Shown: in pieces, positions 30,745 to 39,320 of the stretch | Layout: the number at the start of each line of letters is the position of its first letter | Numbering within the stretch: the first letter of the stretch is position 1 | DNA from: Pseudomonadales bacterium | GTDB lineage: Bacteria; Pseudomonadota; Gammaproteobacteria; Pseudomonadales; JAHRWD01 | DNA length: 61,412 nt | Assembly (NCBI GenBank): GCA_016763075.1 | Contig: JAESUM010000093.1 | Coordinates: forward strand, 1-61,412 | Direction of reading: 5' to 3' | Made by a program: the position numbers and the translations under genes | The notes under the pieces: generated by a model | Databases searched by the model: none | The model's input: only the letters and a program-made list of their open reading frames with translations | Told to the model about the DNA's origin: nothing

Positions 30745-30984
30745 ATGATGAGTGATGTTACATTTAATACCGGTGTGAGTGGTATCCAATCAGGCATTGC
30801 ACGGGCTGAGCGCGCATCACAGCAAATAGCGAGCGCCGATCAACTACGCGAAGGCGGTAATACCAGCAGTTTGGCTGATTCATTGGTCGAACTGAAATCA
30901 GCTCAAAATGAAGTGATCGCAGGGGTTAAGGTGGTCGAAGCGGCTTCTCAAAACCAAAAAACAATCATAGATATCATGGTCTAA
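30745..30984 (+). CDS. Small conserved hypothetical protein
   Basis: A 79-residue protein, likely helical, without signal peptide. A strong AGAGG/GAGGTGAG site precedes two consecutive ATGs (30745, 30748). Sequence such as GVSGIQSGIARAERASQQIAS and the Gln/Asn/Ser-rich helix near the end recalls flagellar rod/hook terminal helices, but no named family is claimed. It is 41 bases upstream of a HExxH protein, likely in one operon. Confidence 0.7.
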   Translation: MMSDVTFNTGVSGIQSGIARAERASQQIASADQLREGGNTSSLADSLVELKSAQNEVIAGVKVVEAASQNQKTIIDIMV

Positions 30985-31025
30985 TCCATTGATCTTTTAT
31001 CACTACAACATTGTTGGGGGCCGTG

Positions 31026-32045
31026 ATGGAAGTTAGTCATCAGCAACTCTTCAGAGTTGATAAACCAGTGACTCAGCCACAGCCAAAATTATTGGCTGAG
31101 TTGCGTACCGAGCGGGTCGACAGTTCCTATAAATCGGTTGAAAAAACTGACAAAGTTCAGCCTGCTAACCTGAGTAAAGAAAAGAAAAACCTCAACGAAG
31201 CAAAACCTGCACGAAATGCAGAGCAATCCGCGAAAACTCCCACTCGAACAGAAAACACTCCGCAACCTGCGGTATCGCAAGGTACTCCGCCAGCGCGTGT
31301 TGCCCTACCAAGCAACGTACAAAACACGCAGAAAAGCGCTAGTGCTAAAGAAGGCAGTGCGAAAGACAGTATCGCTAAAAACAACAATGCCAAAGCCGGC
31401 GCACAAAAAGCGGAGATAGACCCAAGCTCAGAAGATCAAGCTCAAATCAGGGCTGATCAAAGTATCATTCAGCAGTTAAAGCTCAGGGACCAAGAAGTAC
31501 GAGCGCATGAGCAAGCGCACGCATCAGTCGGTGGCCAATACGCAGGCACCGCAAGTTTTTCATACACCAAAGGCCCCAACGGAACACTGTATGCCACTGG
31601 CGGTGAAGTCGGGATCAGTACCTCGCCGGTTTCTGGTGATCCACAAGCAACACTGGCTAAAGCAAGGCAAGTACAGGCTGCAGCCTTAGCACCACTAAAC
31701 CCATCAGCGCAGGATAGGTCTGTCGCTGCACGTGCCGGCCAAATGGCCGCGGATGCGATGGCAAACTTAGCCAGTGAGCGGACTCAAAGCTCTAAAGAGG
31801 CCGCTACGCAATATATTGACGGTAAAACTGATAACAGATCAGCTGTGGCTCAAAGCAGTGAAGCAAAGCCTGCTGCAGCGAATGGTGGATCGAATGCCGG
31901 TGTGGATGATCGAGCGAAGGACGGTTTAGAGAAAAACCAGAAAAGTAGGCAAAACCAAGGCGCGAAGAACCTTTACAACGAAGTATATATCAATAAAGCA
32001 GGTAGTAAATCAGGCCCATCAGCTCGCGTGAGCCAACAGGCCTAA
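31026..32045 (+). CDS. SprA-type putative metalloprotease with HExxH
   Basis: A 339-aa protein whose first 130 or so residues are low-complexity (Lys/Ala/Ser/Gln/Asn/Pro), followed by a conserved core with RDQEVRAHEQAHASVGGQYAG, here cited as VRAHEQAHA; HEQAH is a HExxH zinc-binding motif. This fits the SprA-related putative metalloprotease family. The core continues GEVGISTSPVSGDP and ends in another low-complexity tail. The ATG at 31026 follows GGGGG by about six bases. No signal peptide is seen. Function is unknown. Confidence 0.75.
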   Translation: MEVSHQQLFRVDKPVTQPQPKLLAELRTERVDSSYKSVEKTDKVQPANLSKEKKNLNEAKPARNAEQSAKTPTRTENTPQPAVSQGTPPARVALPSNVQNTQKSASAKEGSAKDSIAKNNNAKAGAQKAEIDPSSEDQAQIRADQSIIQQLKLRDQEVRAHEQAHASVGGQYAGTASFSYTKGPNGTLYATGGEVGISTSPVSGDPQATLAKARQVQAAALAPLNPSAQDRSVAARAGQMAADAMANLASERTQSSKEAATQYIDGKTDNRSAVAQSSEAKPAAANGGSNAGVDDRAKDGLEKNQKSRQNQGAKNLYNEVYINKAGSKSGPSARVSQQA

Positions 32046-32057
32046 ACGAGCAGGGCT

Positions 32058-33257
32058 TTATAGCCCGAGCACAGCCTTGGCAAGAATATTACGTTGTATT
32101 TCATTTGATCCGCCGTACACGGTGGCTGGTCGAGAATTAAAATACCACAGGGCCGTTGCGGTGAATAAGCTGTCGCCGGTACGCTCGCCTTCATAGCCAT
32201 ATACATGTTCTTCTGAGACGTAAGGTTGCGAATAATACCCAGCCACTTCAAGTGTCAATTCTGCAATTGCTTGCTGCAGTTCACTGCCTCTAATTTTTAA
32301 AATAGAAGACTCTGCAGCGGGCGCTCCGCCTTTTTTCACATCCGACAATATGCGCAAGTCACTGTATTCAAGCGCCAACATATCGACTTCAAGCGCATTC
32401 AATTTTTGTTTGAAAGATTTGTCTTCAATCAGTGGCTGGCCGTCTGAAACCGCTACGCTAGCCATCTCTTTAAGACGCTGAATTTTATATTTAGAGCGCG
32501 CTACCCGGGCAATGCTGGTTCGCTCGTGAGTCAGTAATACTTTTGCGTAGGTCCAACCTTTGTTCTCTTCGCCAATAAGGTTTGTAACCGGTACTTTTAC
32601 ATCATCAAAGAACGTTTGGTTAAGTTGGTGCCGGCCATCAAGTCCAATAATAGGCTCAACCCGAATACCTGGGGTTTTCATGTCGATCAATAAAAACGAG
32701 ATTCCTTTTTGTTTGATATCTGCCCCAGGGTCGGTTCGTACTAAGCAGAAAATCCAGTCTGCGTAATGAGCGGTACAGGTCCAAATTTTTGAACCATTCA
32801 CAATATAGTGATCGCCTTCTCGCACCGCTTTAGTTTGTAAACTTGCAAGGTCAGAACCCGCGCCTGGCTCAGAGTACCCCTGACACCACCAAATATTACT
32901 GTTGTAAATTTCCGGAAGGAAACGCTTTTTTTGCTCATCGTTTCCGTATGCAATGATCACCGGCGCAACCATTTTTAAACCGGCTGCAAAAATCTCTGGC
33001 GTATTCGCCATTGCGCACTCATATTCGAAAATATAGCTTTGGGTTGGGGTCCATTGGGTGCCACCCCATTCCCGCGGCCAGCCCGGCGCTACCCAGCCTT
33101 TTGCAGCCAATGCACGCTGCCACTTAACCGTTACGTCCTTTGCGTAGTCCATTCCAAGGCCATATTGCTTACGGTCATCATCGCTATAATTAGCTTGAAT
33201 AAACGCTGCAACTTCTTTTTTGAAGGCAAGTTCTTCGGCGGTGAATTTGAGTTCCAT
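32058..33257 (-). CDS. Acyl-CoA dehydrogenase
   Basis: FAD-dependent acyl-CoA dehydrogenase, about 399 aa. The start is probably the ATG at 33257, since AGGA lies eight bases before it but only two bases before the ATG at 33263. Family segments: YSEPGAGSDLASLQTKA, SKIWTCTAHYADWIFCLVRT (cited as SKIWTCTAHYADW), and the C-terminal ATVYGGSNEIQRNILAK. The catalytic glutamate region near EEHVYGYEGER is compatible with a short- to medium-chain or steroid-side-chain enzyme. Alone here, without partner ETF or thiolase genes. Confidence 0.88.
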   Translation of the reverse strand: MELKFTAEELAFKKEVAAFIQANYSDDDRKQYGLGMDYAKDVTVKWQRALAAKGWVAPGWPREWGGTQWTPTQSYIFEYECAMANTPEIFAAGLKMVAPVIIAYGNDEQKKRFLPEIYNSNIWWCQGYSEPGAGSDLASLQTKAVREGDHYIVNGSKIWTCTAHYADWIFCLVRTDPGADIKQKGISFLLIDMKTPGIRVEPIIGLDGRHQLNQTFFDDVKVPVTNLIGEENKGWTYAKVLLTHERTSIARVARSKYKIQRLKEMASVAVSDGQPLIEDKSFKQKLNALEVDMLALEYSDLRILSDVKKGGAPAAESSILKIRGSELQQAIAELTLEVAGYYSQPYVSEEHVYGYEGERTGDSLFTATALWYFNSRPATVYGGSNEIQRNILAKAVLGL

Positions 33258-33498
33258 TGGCATAGTCCTGTCTTTTTATTATCTTGTGCAATTCGGTGGT
33301 GGCTGGGGTAATTAGCCCCCAGCATCCCATCCGCGATCAGTAACAGATGGTAGGTTGATCAAACTATGAATACAAGGCCTCCGGCGCTTTGTACGCGTGC
33401 TTAAGCCTTGGAAAATATACCGGCCATCACGCATAATGCCGTGTGTATTAGTTTGTATTTGCACGCCCCATAATTCCAGTACAGCCAAGGATAAAATA

Positions 33499-34827
33499 AT
33501 GAGCGATCAAAATACCTCGCAACCCCTTCAGGTTTTTAACAGCGAGTTACTGGATTTTTTGCAAGCCTCACCCACCCCATATCACGCCGTCGAGCAAATG
33601 GCAGAGCGCTTGATTGCTGCTGGATTCGTACAGTTGTTTGAAGGGGACAGCTGGCAGCTAGCGCAAAACAACGGATATTTTGTAACACGCAATGACAGTT
33701 CAATTGTGGCATTTACAACCGGCGCAGGTAACTACGCCGAACAAGGCCTTAAAATGGTCGGCGCGCATACCGACAGCCCCTGCCTAAAGGTTAAACCCAA
33801 ACCTGAGTTACATAAAAAAGGCTATTTCCAGCTGGGTGTTGAAGTCTATGGCGGTGTGTTGCTAAACCCATGGTTTGACCGTGATCTTTCGCTAGCAGGC
33901 CGCGTTACCGGCGAAGATGAACAGGGCCAATTGGTTCATAGATTGATAGATTTTAAACGCCCCATTGCAGTCATCCCCAGCCTGGCAATTCACCTAGACC
34001 GCCAAGCCAACGACAAACGTACCGTTAATAAACAAACGGATATCCCACCTATTTTGCTGCAAACGAAGGCGCTAGCAGGCGATGATAAAAAAGTAGAGTT
34101 TAGAGAGTTTCTGCTCAATTTCATGGCAGAGCAGCCGGCTAAAGCGGGTGAGCCTGCATTGAAGTCAGTGCTAGATTACGAGCTGTGTTTTTACGACACC
34201 CAGCCACCGGCGCTTGTGGGTTACAACCAAGAGTTTATCGCTTCGGCGCGCTTGGATAACTTGCTCAGTTGTTTTGTTGGGCTAAAGAGTTTGATTGAAT
34301 CTGATGGTTCACAACCGGCATTGCTGGTATGTAATGACCACGAAGAGGTTGGCAGTGTGTCGGCCTCTGGTGCCCAAGGGCCATTTTTGAAATCAGTGCT
34401 TGAACGTATTTGTGGTGATACCGAATCTCTTTTACGGGCGCTGCATCACTCCAGCATGATATCCGCCGACAACGCACATGGCGTACACCCCAATTTTGCC
34501 AGCGTACATGATGAAAACCACGGCCCGCTGCTAAACCAAGGGCCAGTGATTAAAATTAACGCCAATCAGCGTTACGCTACCAATAGCGAAACCAGCGGCT
34601 CATTTAGGCAAATATGCGAATCTATTAATGTGCCAGTTCAGGCTTTTGTAACCCGTACAGATATGGGTTGCGGTAGCACCATTGGGCCCATCACCGCAGC
34701 AGAACTAGGGGTGAAAACACTGGATGTTGGTGTGCCAACCTTCGCCATGCACTCCATTCGTGAATTGGCAGGCAGCGAAGATGCTTATAATTTGTATCGA
34801 GTTATTGAACAGTTTTATAAAGGGTGA
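33499..34827 (+). CDS. apeB: M18 family aspartyl aminopeptidase
   Basis: Cytoplasmic dinuclear zinc aminopeptidase, 442 aa. The start ATG at 33499 follows AAGGAT at six bases; the in-frame upstream extension to 33397 lacks support. Motifs: GAHTDSPCLKVKP (first zinc ligand), LDNLLSCF, DHEEVGSVSASGAQGP (catalytic Glu pair), and the C-terminal DVGVPTFAMHSIRE. Length is normal for ApeB. Divergent from the acyl-CoA dehydrogenase across 241 bases. Confidence 0.92.
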   Translation: MSDQNTSQPLQVFNSELLDFLQASPTPYHAVEQMAERLIAAGFVQLFEGDSWQLAQNNGYFVTRNDSSIVAFTTGAGNYAEQGLKMVGAHTDSPCLKVKPKPELHKKGYFQLGVEVYGGVLLNPWFDRDLSLAGRVTGEDEQGQLVHRLIDFKRPIAVIPSLAIHLDRQANDKRTVNKQTDIPPILLQTKALAGDDKKVEFREFLLNFMAEQPAKAGEPALKSVLDYELCFYDTQPPALVGYNQEFIASARLDNLLSCFVGLKSLIESDGSQPALLVCNDHEEVGSVSASGAQGPFLKSVLERICGDTESLLRALHHSSMISADNAHGVHPNFASVHDENHGPLLNQGPVIKINANQRYATNSETSGSFRQICESINVPVQAFVTRTDMGCGSTIGPITAAELGVKTLDVGVPTFAMHSIRELAGSEDAYNLYRVIEQFYKG

Positions 34828-34897
34828 TGTGTGGCGAGGAGGCGAGACTGAGTTGAACGTGTTGCGGTAAAAACTAGCGAAGACTTGGTTGCTAGCA

Positions 34898-34926
34898 ATT
34901 GCCCGGCGGGTGACCCACCGGGCAAT
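34898..34926 (-). terminator. Terminator of the PEP-CTERM gene
   Basis: A 9-bp stem ATTGCCCGG/CCGGGCAAT with an inner GGGT/ACCC pairing, 11 bases past the stop on the minus strand. Confidence 0.7.
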
Positions 34927-34936
34927 AAACTAAATA

Positions 34937-35728
34937 CTATGCACGGGTTTTGAATCGGCGTGACGCCAGCCCAAGCAGACCCAAAGCAAATACAGCAAGA
35001 GTAGATGGCTCAGGGATCTCTGAATTTCCGACATAGATATCGAGGGTCTTCACAATGTAGTCGTTTGAATTACTTGCGAATGTCCAGTCTGTTTGGCTTG
35101 TAGCTTGATTACCTATCCCAAGATCCTTGTTGGTTACGTCATAGAATCGATTCAGCGCAAATAACGTTTCTTCAGCACCGTAATTATGAATTTGCATGGA
35201 ACCGTAGTTGTATAAGTTGATGCTTTGGTCGGCAAAATCATAAACATTGCTGTCACCGTTTGGTAGGCCGGCGATGTTAGCTGGTGCATAATTATAAGGC
35301 CAAAATTCGATGTTGCCGGTAGTAATACCAAGCCCAGTCGTAATACCGGCTTTATTAGAGAACACGTTCATGTTGTTCAGCTTTTGTTGAAAACTAGTGT
35401 TACTTCCTGCAAAGCTAGGTACACCGGTTAACGATGCATTGTTGGTGAAGGCATCCATAGATACCCAAACCCATTCAATATCGCCGCCCTGTTTTTGCAG
35501 TTCAAGGTGGTATGCAATACGTTCAAATGAACCGTCGGCAATGGCTCCTGCGTTATCCAAATAGTATGGAACATTGTTGTGGTAGTTACTGTTGTCAATG
35601 TCGAGGCCATAGACTTGGGTATAACCAGCTTCCGCTGGGGCAATGATTCCCGCAGTAGCAACGTTGCTGATGCTGGCTACTGTAATGGTGAGTGCTGCTG
35701 TTGCTGCGCGAGAGAAATTGAAATTCAT
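34937..35728 (-). CDS. PEP-CTERM sorting domain protein
   Basis: An exported 263-aa protein. A signal peptide (residues 1-26, FSRAATAALTITVASISNVATAG) is cited by its ends FSRAATAAL and SNVATAG. The C-terminus has IPEPSTLAVFALGLLGLASRR: the PEP motif, membrane segment and Arg-rich tail (cited as PEPSTLAVFALGLLGLASRR). Proteins like this are processed by exosortase and anchored to or released from the outer envelope. No exosortase is in the window. The mature part is Asn/Tyr-rich and unassigned; a role in surface or biofilm material is inference. Confidence 0.85.
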   Translation of the reverse strand: MNFNFSRAATAALTITVASISNVATAGIIAPAEAGYTQVYGLDIDNSNYHNNVPYYLDNAGAIADGSFERIAYHLELQKQGGDIEWVWVSMDAFTNNASLTGVPSFAGSNTSFQQKLNNMNVFSNKAGITTGLGITTGNIEFWPYNYAPANIAGLPNGDSNVYDFADQSINLYNYGSMQIHNYGAEETLFALNRFYDVTNKDLGIGNQATSQTDWTFASNSNDYIVKTLDIYVGNSEIPEPSTLAVFALGLLGLASRRFKTRA

Positions 35729-35917
35729 GTATTAACTTCCTTAGCTTGATTGGTGTTGGATTCTAGATATTTCGGTTATATAAACAAGATACGGCAAAAA
35801 GCAGGCCAAATAAATAAAGCGTATATATAACAATACCTTAGGTTTTTATCGGTGGTAGGTTTATTGGTTGGTGTAAAAAAAGCTGACAGTCGGCGAGCGA
35901 TTGTCGCGGTGGTTTTT

Positions 35918-36247
35918 TTATAAGCAATTAGTAGGCTTGGGCAGTCCTGCTATTTTACTGGCAAGCTTTGCTGGGCTTTCTGAAAATGACCCCATCAAGT
36001 AAATGCTGCGGCCTTTGTCTTTTCCCAGTTGTTGGCCCACGGCTTTGACCAGCACTCGCATTGCTGGCGAGATTTCAAATTCTTGATAAAAACCTTGCAG
36101 CAGTTCAATGATTTCCCAGTGTTGATGGGTCAGGGTGATGTGCTCTTGCAGGGCGATCGCTTCTGCGACCGGCTTAGACCAGTCGTTTAGGTTTTTGAGG
36201 TACCCCTCTTTATCGGTGGCGATCGAGTGGCCATCTATCACGAGCAT
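35918..36247 (-). CDS. tusE: TusE / DsrC-like sulfur relay protein
   Basis: Last carrier in the sulfur relay for 2-thiouridine in tRNA, 109 aa. The ATG at 36247 lies two bases past the tusB stop; the longer upstream frame overlaps tusB and is rejected. The C-terminal GLPKPTNCL carries the conserved penultimate cysteine. Only one cysteine of the DsrC pair is clear, which fits TusE rather than sulfite-reducing DsrC. Confidence 0.9.
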   Translation of the reverse strand: MLVIDGHSIATDKEGYLKNLNDWSKPVAEAIALQEHITLTHQHWEIIELLQGFYQEFEISPAMRVLVKAVGQQLGKDKGRSIYLMGSFSESPAKLASKIAGLPKPTNCL

Positions 36248-36248
36248 C

Positions 36249-36551
36249 TTAATACCAAGAAACCACTTTGCTGAACTCGGTGCAGAGGGCAACAAAGCCG
36301 TCGTAATCAACGCTTTCGATGCCATCTAAGGTAGCTTCGTGAATACCCCTTGCTTTGAGGTCTGGGTCCAGTGCATAAAACTTATGTTTGCCAAGCGCCG
36401 CCGCGATTTGGTCGGTGTATTGGGTGTTGGGAAGTGCTGCGTATACCGCGTCTTCTATTAGAATAATTGCGCTGCCGGCAGCGGCAACGTCTAAGCATGA
36501 CTGCAAGCAGCTGGAGCCAAAGGGTGAACGGTTGATGGTGTGAAGTATCAT
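36249..36551 (-). CDS. tusB: TusB / DsrH sulfurtransferase subunit
   Basis: A 100-aa subunit of the TusBCD complex. Short N-terminus MILHTINRSPFGSS is typical of DsrH/TusB, with the family's usual Cys-containing loop CLQSC. The gene is 18 bases after tusC and adjoins tusE. It is the smallest and most diverged subunit, so identity rests partly on order. Confidence 0.88.
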   Translation of the reverse strand: MILHTINRSPFGSSCLQSCLDVAAAGSAIILIEDAVYAALPNTQYTDQIAAALGKHKFYALDPDLKARGIHEATLDGIESVDYDGFVALCTEFSKVVSWY

Positions 36552-36569
36552 GGTTTATACATTCAACCG

Positions 36570-36956
36570 TTAAAAGCTTAGCACTTGGTCTTGTTGTTCA
36601 AGCATCAGGGACAGTTCTTGTGTTGCGATGAACTGCGCAGGTATGAGCAACTGCGCAAGCGTAAGGCCGCGTTTTTGCATGGAGGCTTGCTCAACATAAA
36701 TTTCGTTCACGCCATACATTTCTAATGCAGCAAAGGTTTTAGAGAGGTTTTTCATCTCGATATCCGCAGGGTCTTGCTTCTTTTTAAGCTGAAACACGCC
36801 GTCGTCTAAAAACACCAGGGTGACTTGTTGCCCAAAAGCCGATGCCATGAGTACTGCATCTAATGCCTCGCGGGGCAAAGAACAGCCATAGGGTGCGCGC
36901 CGGTTCAAAAAAAGCAGCTTTTTAGGTTTAGGTTTTTTATGCTCGGTATCGGTCAT
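36570..36956 (-). CDS. tusC: TusC / DsrF sulfurtransferase subunit
   Basis: A 128-aa DsrE/F-fold subunit of TusBCD. The segment LFLNRRAPYGCSLPREALDAVLMA is cited as RAPYGCSLPREALD; VTLVFLDDGVFQL and the MYGVNEIYVE region match TusC. The gene lies three bases after tusD on the minus strand, so the four tus genes form one tight operon tusD-C-B-E. Confidence 0.9.
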   Translation of the reverse strand: MTDTEHKKPKPKKLLFLNRRAPYGCSLPREALDAVLMASAFGQQVTLVFLDDGVFQLKKKQDPADIEMKNLSKTFAALEMYGVNEIYVEQASMQKRGLTLAQLLIPAQFIATQELSLMLEQQDQVLSF

Positions 36957-36959
36957 TTC

Positions 36960-37352
36960 TTAGGCTCCGAAGGTGATCATACGGTCTGAAACCATCGCTG
37001 CTTCCACCATTTGGCCAAGTCCAGAAAGGGTAAACCCGGAGGCCAAGTTGTGAGCCGGTTGTTCGTAACGGTCAGCCTCGGTTTCATCGAGCATGCCGCG
37101 GCGTAAACCGGCAGCCACGCATACCACCAAGTCGAGATCATATTGTTGCGCTAGCTGACTCCAGGAGGCCTGAATATTTCGCTCGTCTTGGGGTGGGGTA
37201 GCCAGTACCGATCCGTTGTAGACACCGTCGTGGTAGAAAAACACTCGGTGTAGGCTGTGCCCCTGCTTCAGTAACGACGAAGCAAACTGATAAGCAGTAT
37301 CAGAACATTGGTTGGAGAACGGCGCGCCGTAAACCGTGAGAGAAAAGATCAT
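36960..37352 (-). CDS. tusD: TusD / DsrE sulfurtransferase subunit
   Basis: A 130-aa subunit that receives sulfur from TusA. The catalytic cysteine is in VVCVAAGLRRG, matching TusD, and the N-terminal AYQFASSLLKQGHSLHRVFF fits DsrE, cited as AYQFASSLLKQGHSL. It heads the minus-strand tus operon. The purpose is mnm5s2U34 modification of tRNA. Confidence 0.92.
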   Translation of the reverse strand: MIFSLTVYGAPFSNQCSDTAYQFASSLLKQGHSLHRVFFYHDGVYNGSVLATPPQDERNIQASWSQLAQQYDLDLVVCVAAGLRRGMLDETEADRYEQPAHNLASGFTLSGLGQMVEAAMVSDRMITFGA

Positions 37353-37405
37353 CTATTTAGGGTAACAGCCCTGGTGGAAACCTGTGAAAACTTGATGAAC
37401 AAGCC

Positions 37406-37438
37406 ATAAAAAAGGCCCCCAGTTTAACGGGAGCCCTT
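37406..37438 (-). terminator. Terminator after yccA
   Basis: A 9-bp stem with one bulged G (AAGG-CTCCC against GGGGG-CCTT) followed on the minus strand by TTTTTT. It separates yccA from the downstream tus operon. Confidence 0.7.
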
Positions 37439-37463
37439 AGTTTGTACCATTGAAACCTGAGGG

Positions 37464-38132
37464 TTAGTCGTCGCCGCCCATTACCCCGAGGATATGTAGT
37501 AGGCTCAGGAACAGATTGTAGATTGAAACATACAACGTAATGGTTGCCATGATGTAGTTGCGTTCGCCGCCATTAATGATTTGGCCGGTCTGCATCAATA
37601 TAATTGCAGATGAAAACAGTACGAACCCTGCCGAAATAGCCAGGCTCAGGCCTGCGATATCGAAAAAGAAGCCAACAAGCATGGCGCCGATCAGAACAAA
37701 AAAGCCTGCGGTGATGAAACCAGTAAGAAAGTTAAAGTCTTTGCGGGTCAGCAGTGCATAGCCAGACAAGCCCAAAAAGACCATGGCGGTCATGCCTAAA
37801 GCGGTCATTACCAATTCAGGGCCATTTGCCATCGATAGGTAAAAACCAACGATAGGGCCAAGTGTGTATCCCATAAAACCCGTTAGAGCGAAGGTGCTAG
37901 CAAGCCCCCAAACGCTGTTACTGAGTTTGGCTGTTAGGAAAAATAAGCCGTAAAAGCCGATAAGCAATGGGATGAAACCCATGGGCCGCGCTTGAATTGA
38001 GATTGCAATCCAAGCTGTGACGGTGCTAAAAACCAGCGTCATAGAAAGCAGCATGTAGGTGTTGCGAAGCACCTTATTGGTGGCCAGTACAGATTCTGGT
38101 TGGCCTTCGATGATAATTCTGTTGTCTGCCAT
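37464..38132 (-). CDS. yccA: YccA / Bax-inhibitor-1 family membrane protein
   Basis: A 222-aa inner-membrane protein with seven predicted transmembrane segments. TLGPIVGFYL, GLSGYALLTRKDF and the C-terminal LYVSIYNLFLSLLHILG are BI-1/YccA traits. E. coli YccA is a substrate and inhibitor of FtsH. Adjacent to tusDCBE as in E. coli (yccA next to tusE), which supports the name. AAGGAGAACAC precedes the ATG. Confidence 0.9.
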   Translation of the reverse strand: MADNRIIIEGQPESVLATNKVLRNTYMLLSMTLVFSTVTAWIAISIQARPMGFIPLLIGFYGLFFLTAKLSNSVWGLASTFALTGFMGYTLGPIVGFYLSMANGPELVMTALGMTAMVFLGLSGYALLTRKDFNFLTGFITAGFFVLIGAMLVGFFFDIAGLSLAISAGFVLFSSAIILMQTGQIINGGERNYIMATITLYVSIYNLFLSLLHILGVMGGDD

Positions 38133-38259
38133 AGTTGTGTTCTCCTTAATACGGATCTAAATAGCAATTATTGAGTTGAGGATGATACCTGTGGTCAGTG
38201 ATAAATCAAGCGTTATACCATTGACTATTTGTAGCTTTTCGGTAAGATTCGCGTTCTTC

Positions 38260-38351
38260 GGAGGGGTGGCAGAGTGGCTGAATGCACCGGTCTTGAAAAC
38301 CGACGTAGGTTTGTAGCTTACCCAGGGTTCGAATCCCTGCCCCTCCGCCAT
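38260..38351 (+). tRNA. tRNA-Ser (anticodon TGA)
   Basis: A 92-nt class II tRNA with encoded CCA. The GGAGGGG/CCCCTCC acceptor stem, the CGGTC-TTGAAAA-CCG anticodon arm with TGA, a long variable arm and CAGGG-TTCGAAT-CCCTG T-arm are all present. Confidence 0.97.
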
Positions 38352-38370
38352 GTATTTCGAATACCTTTTA

Positions 38371-38398
38371 AAGCCTCTGAATTTCAGGGGCTTTTTTG
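38371..38398 (+). terminator. Terminator after tRNA-Ser
   Basis: An 11-bp stem AAAGCCTCTGA/TCAGGGGCTTT with one G-U pair, loop ATT, then a TTT run, 20 bases after the tRNA. Confidence 0.85.
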
Positions 38399-38480
38399 TG
38401 CCCACCGATCGAGCGCCTCTCAAACACCTATTTATAGAACATTTATAACGCTCGACTTGAATAGTCGTAGATGGCATATC

Positions 38481-38645
38481 ATGCAAATGGTTCCTTCTTC
38501 TTATTGTCTATTAGTACAGCGTTGCCTGAGTACCCCGATGTTATTTGACCTGCCAGCGGTAGAAGTGCATATTGGCGAAATACCGGTTGTCAGTGCTGAC
38601 GGCTGTGTATCCCCGTTTATTCCCTCGCTAAAGGATTTTTTATAA
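38481..38645 (+). CDS. Possible short ORF upstream of the GST gene
   Basis: 54 codons (from an ATG at 38481, stop overlapping the gst ATG by one base). The deduced peptide has no recognised domain, and no ribosome site precedes the ATG. It may be an untranslated leader; the overlap with gst is the only hint of reality. Confidence 0.25.
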   Translation: MQMVPSSYCLLVQRCLSTPMLFDLPAVEVHIGEIPVVSADGCVSPFIPSLKDFL

Positions 38646-39250
38646 TGAAATTATTTTATACCCCAGGTGCTTGTTCAATGGCCGTGCACATTGCGTTGAA
38701 CGAAGCAGGCGTAAAATTTGATCTTGAAAAAGTAGACCTGCAAACCAAGAAAACAGAATCGGGTCTGGATTTTGTAGCGGTTAACCCTAAGGGTTATGTA
38801 CCTTGTTTGCAGTTAGATAATGGTGAATACCTCACTGAAGTCGGTGCTTTACTGCAATATATTGCTGACACTAATGCGGGCAAGAACTTGTTGCCGCTAG
38901 TGGGCGATGCAGCGCGCTACCGCGTATTGGAGACTGTGAATTTTGTTTCGACTGAGTTGCACAAAAGCTTTGGGCCGATGTTTAACCCTGCCACTTCTGA
39001 TGAAGCAAAAAAAGCACAAATCGTGCATATTGGGACACGCTTGGATATTGTGAATACTCAGCTCGAAGGGCAGGAATTCTTACTGGGTGACCAATTCACC
39101 ATTGCTGATGCATATTTAACTACGGTGTTAGGTTGGGCGAATTTTATTCAATTGGACCTTTCTCCTTGGCCGAATTTGGTGGCTTATGCGGGTCGTTGCA
39201 TGAGCCGCCCTGCTGTAATAGCAACACTAAAAGCTGAAGGCATGATGTAA
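38645..39250 (+). CDS. gstA: Glutathione S-transferase
   Basis: A beta-class GST of 201 aa. The N-terminal MKLFYTPGACSMAVHIALNEAG has the thioredoxin-like Cys of the beta class (cited as LFYTPGACSMAVHIAL) and VNPKGYVPCLQLDNG holds the glutathione-binding cis-proline. The C-terminal FTIADAYLTTVLGW is typical. AAGGA sits nine bases before the ATG. Likely role: conjugation or detoxification of electrophiles. Confidence 0.92.
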   Translation: MKLFYTPGACSMAVHIALNEAGVKFDLEKVDLQTKKTESGLDFVAVNPKGYVPCLQLDNGEYLTEVGALLQYIADTNAGKNLLPLVGDAARYRVLETVNFVSTELHKSFGPMFNPATSDEAKKAQIVHIGTRLDIVNTQLEGQEFLLGDQFTIADAYLTTVLGWANFIQLDLSPWPNLVAYAGRCMSRPAVIATLKAEGMM

Positions 39251-39320
39251 ATAGAGAAAGCCCCAAAGCACACTGCTTTGCGCTTCAATATAGCGCTTCA
39301 ATATAGCTCTAGAGTTCAGC

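Noticed and set aside
35918-36325. Longer TusE start inside tusB
   Set aside because: The extension overlaps tusB coding sequence and the family begins at MLVIDGHSI.
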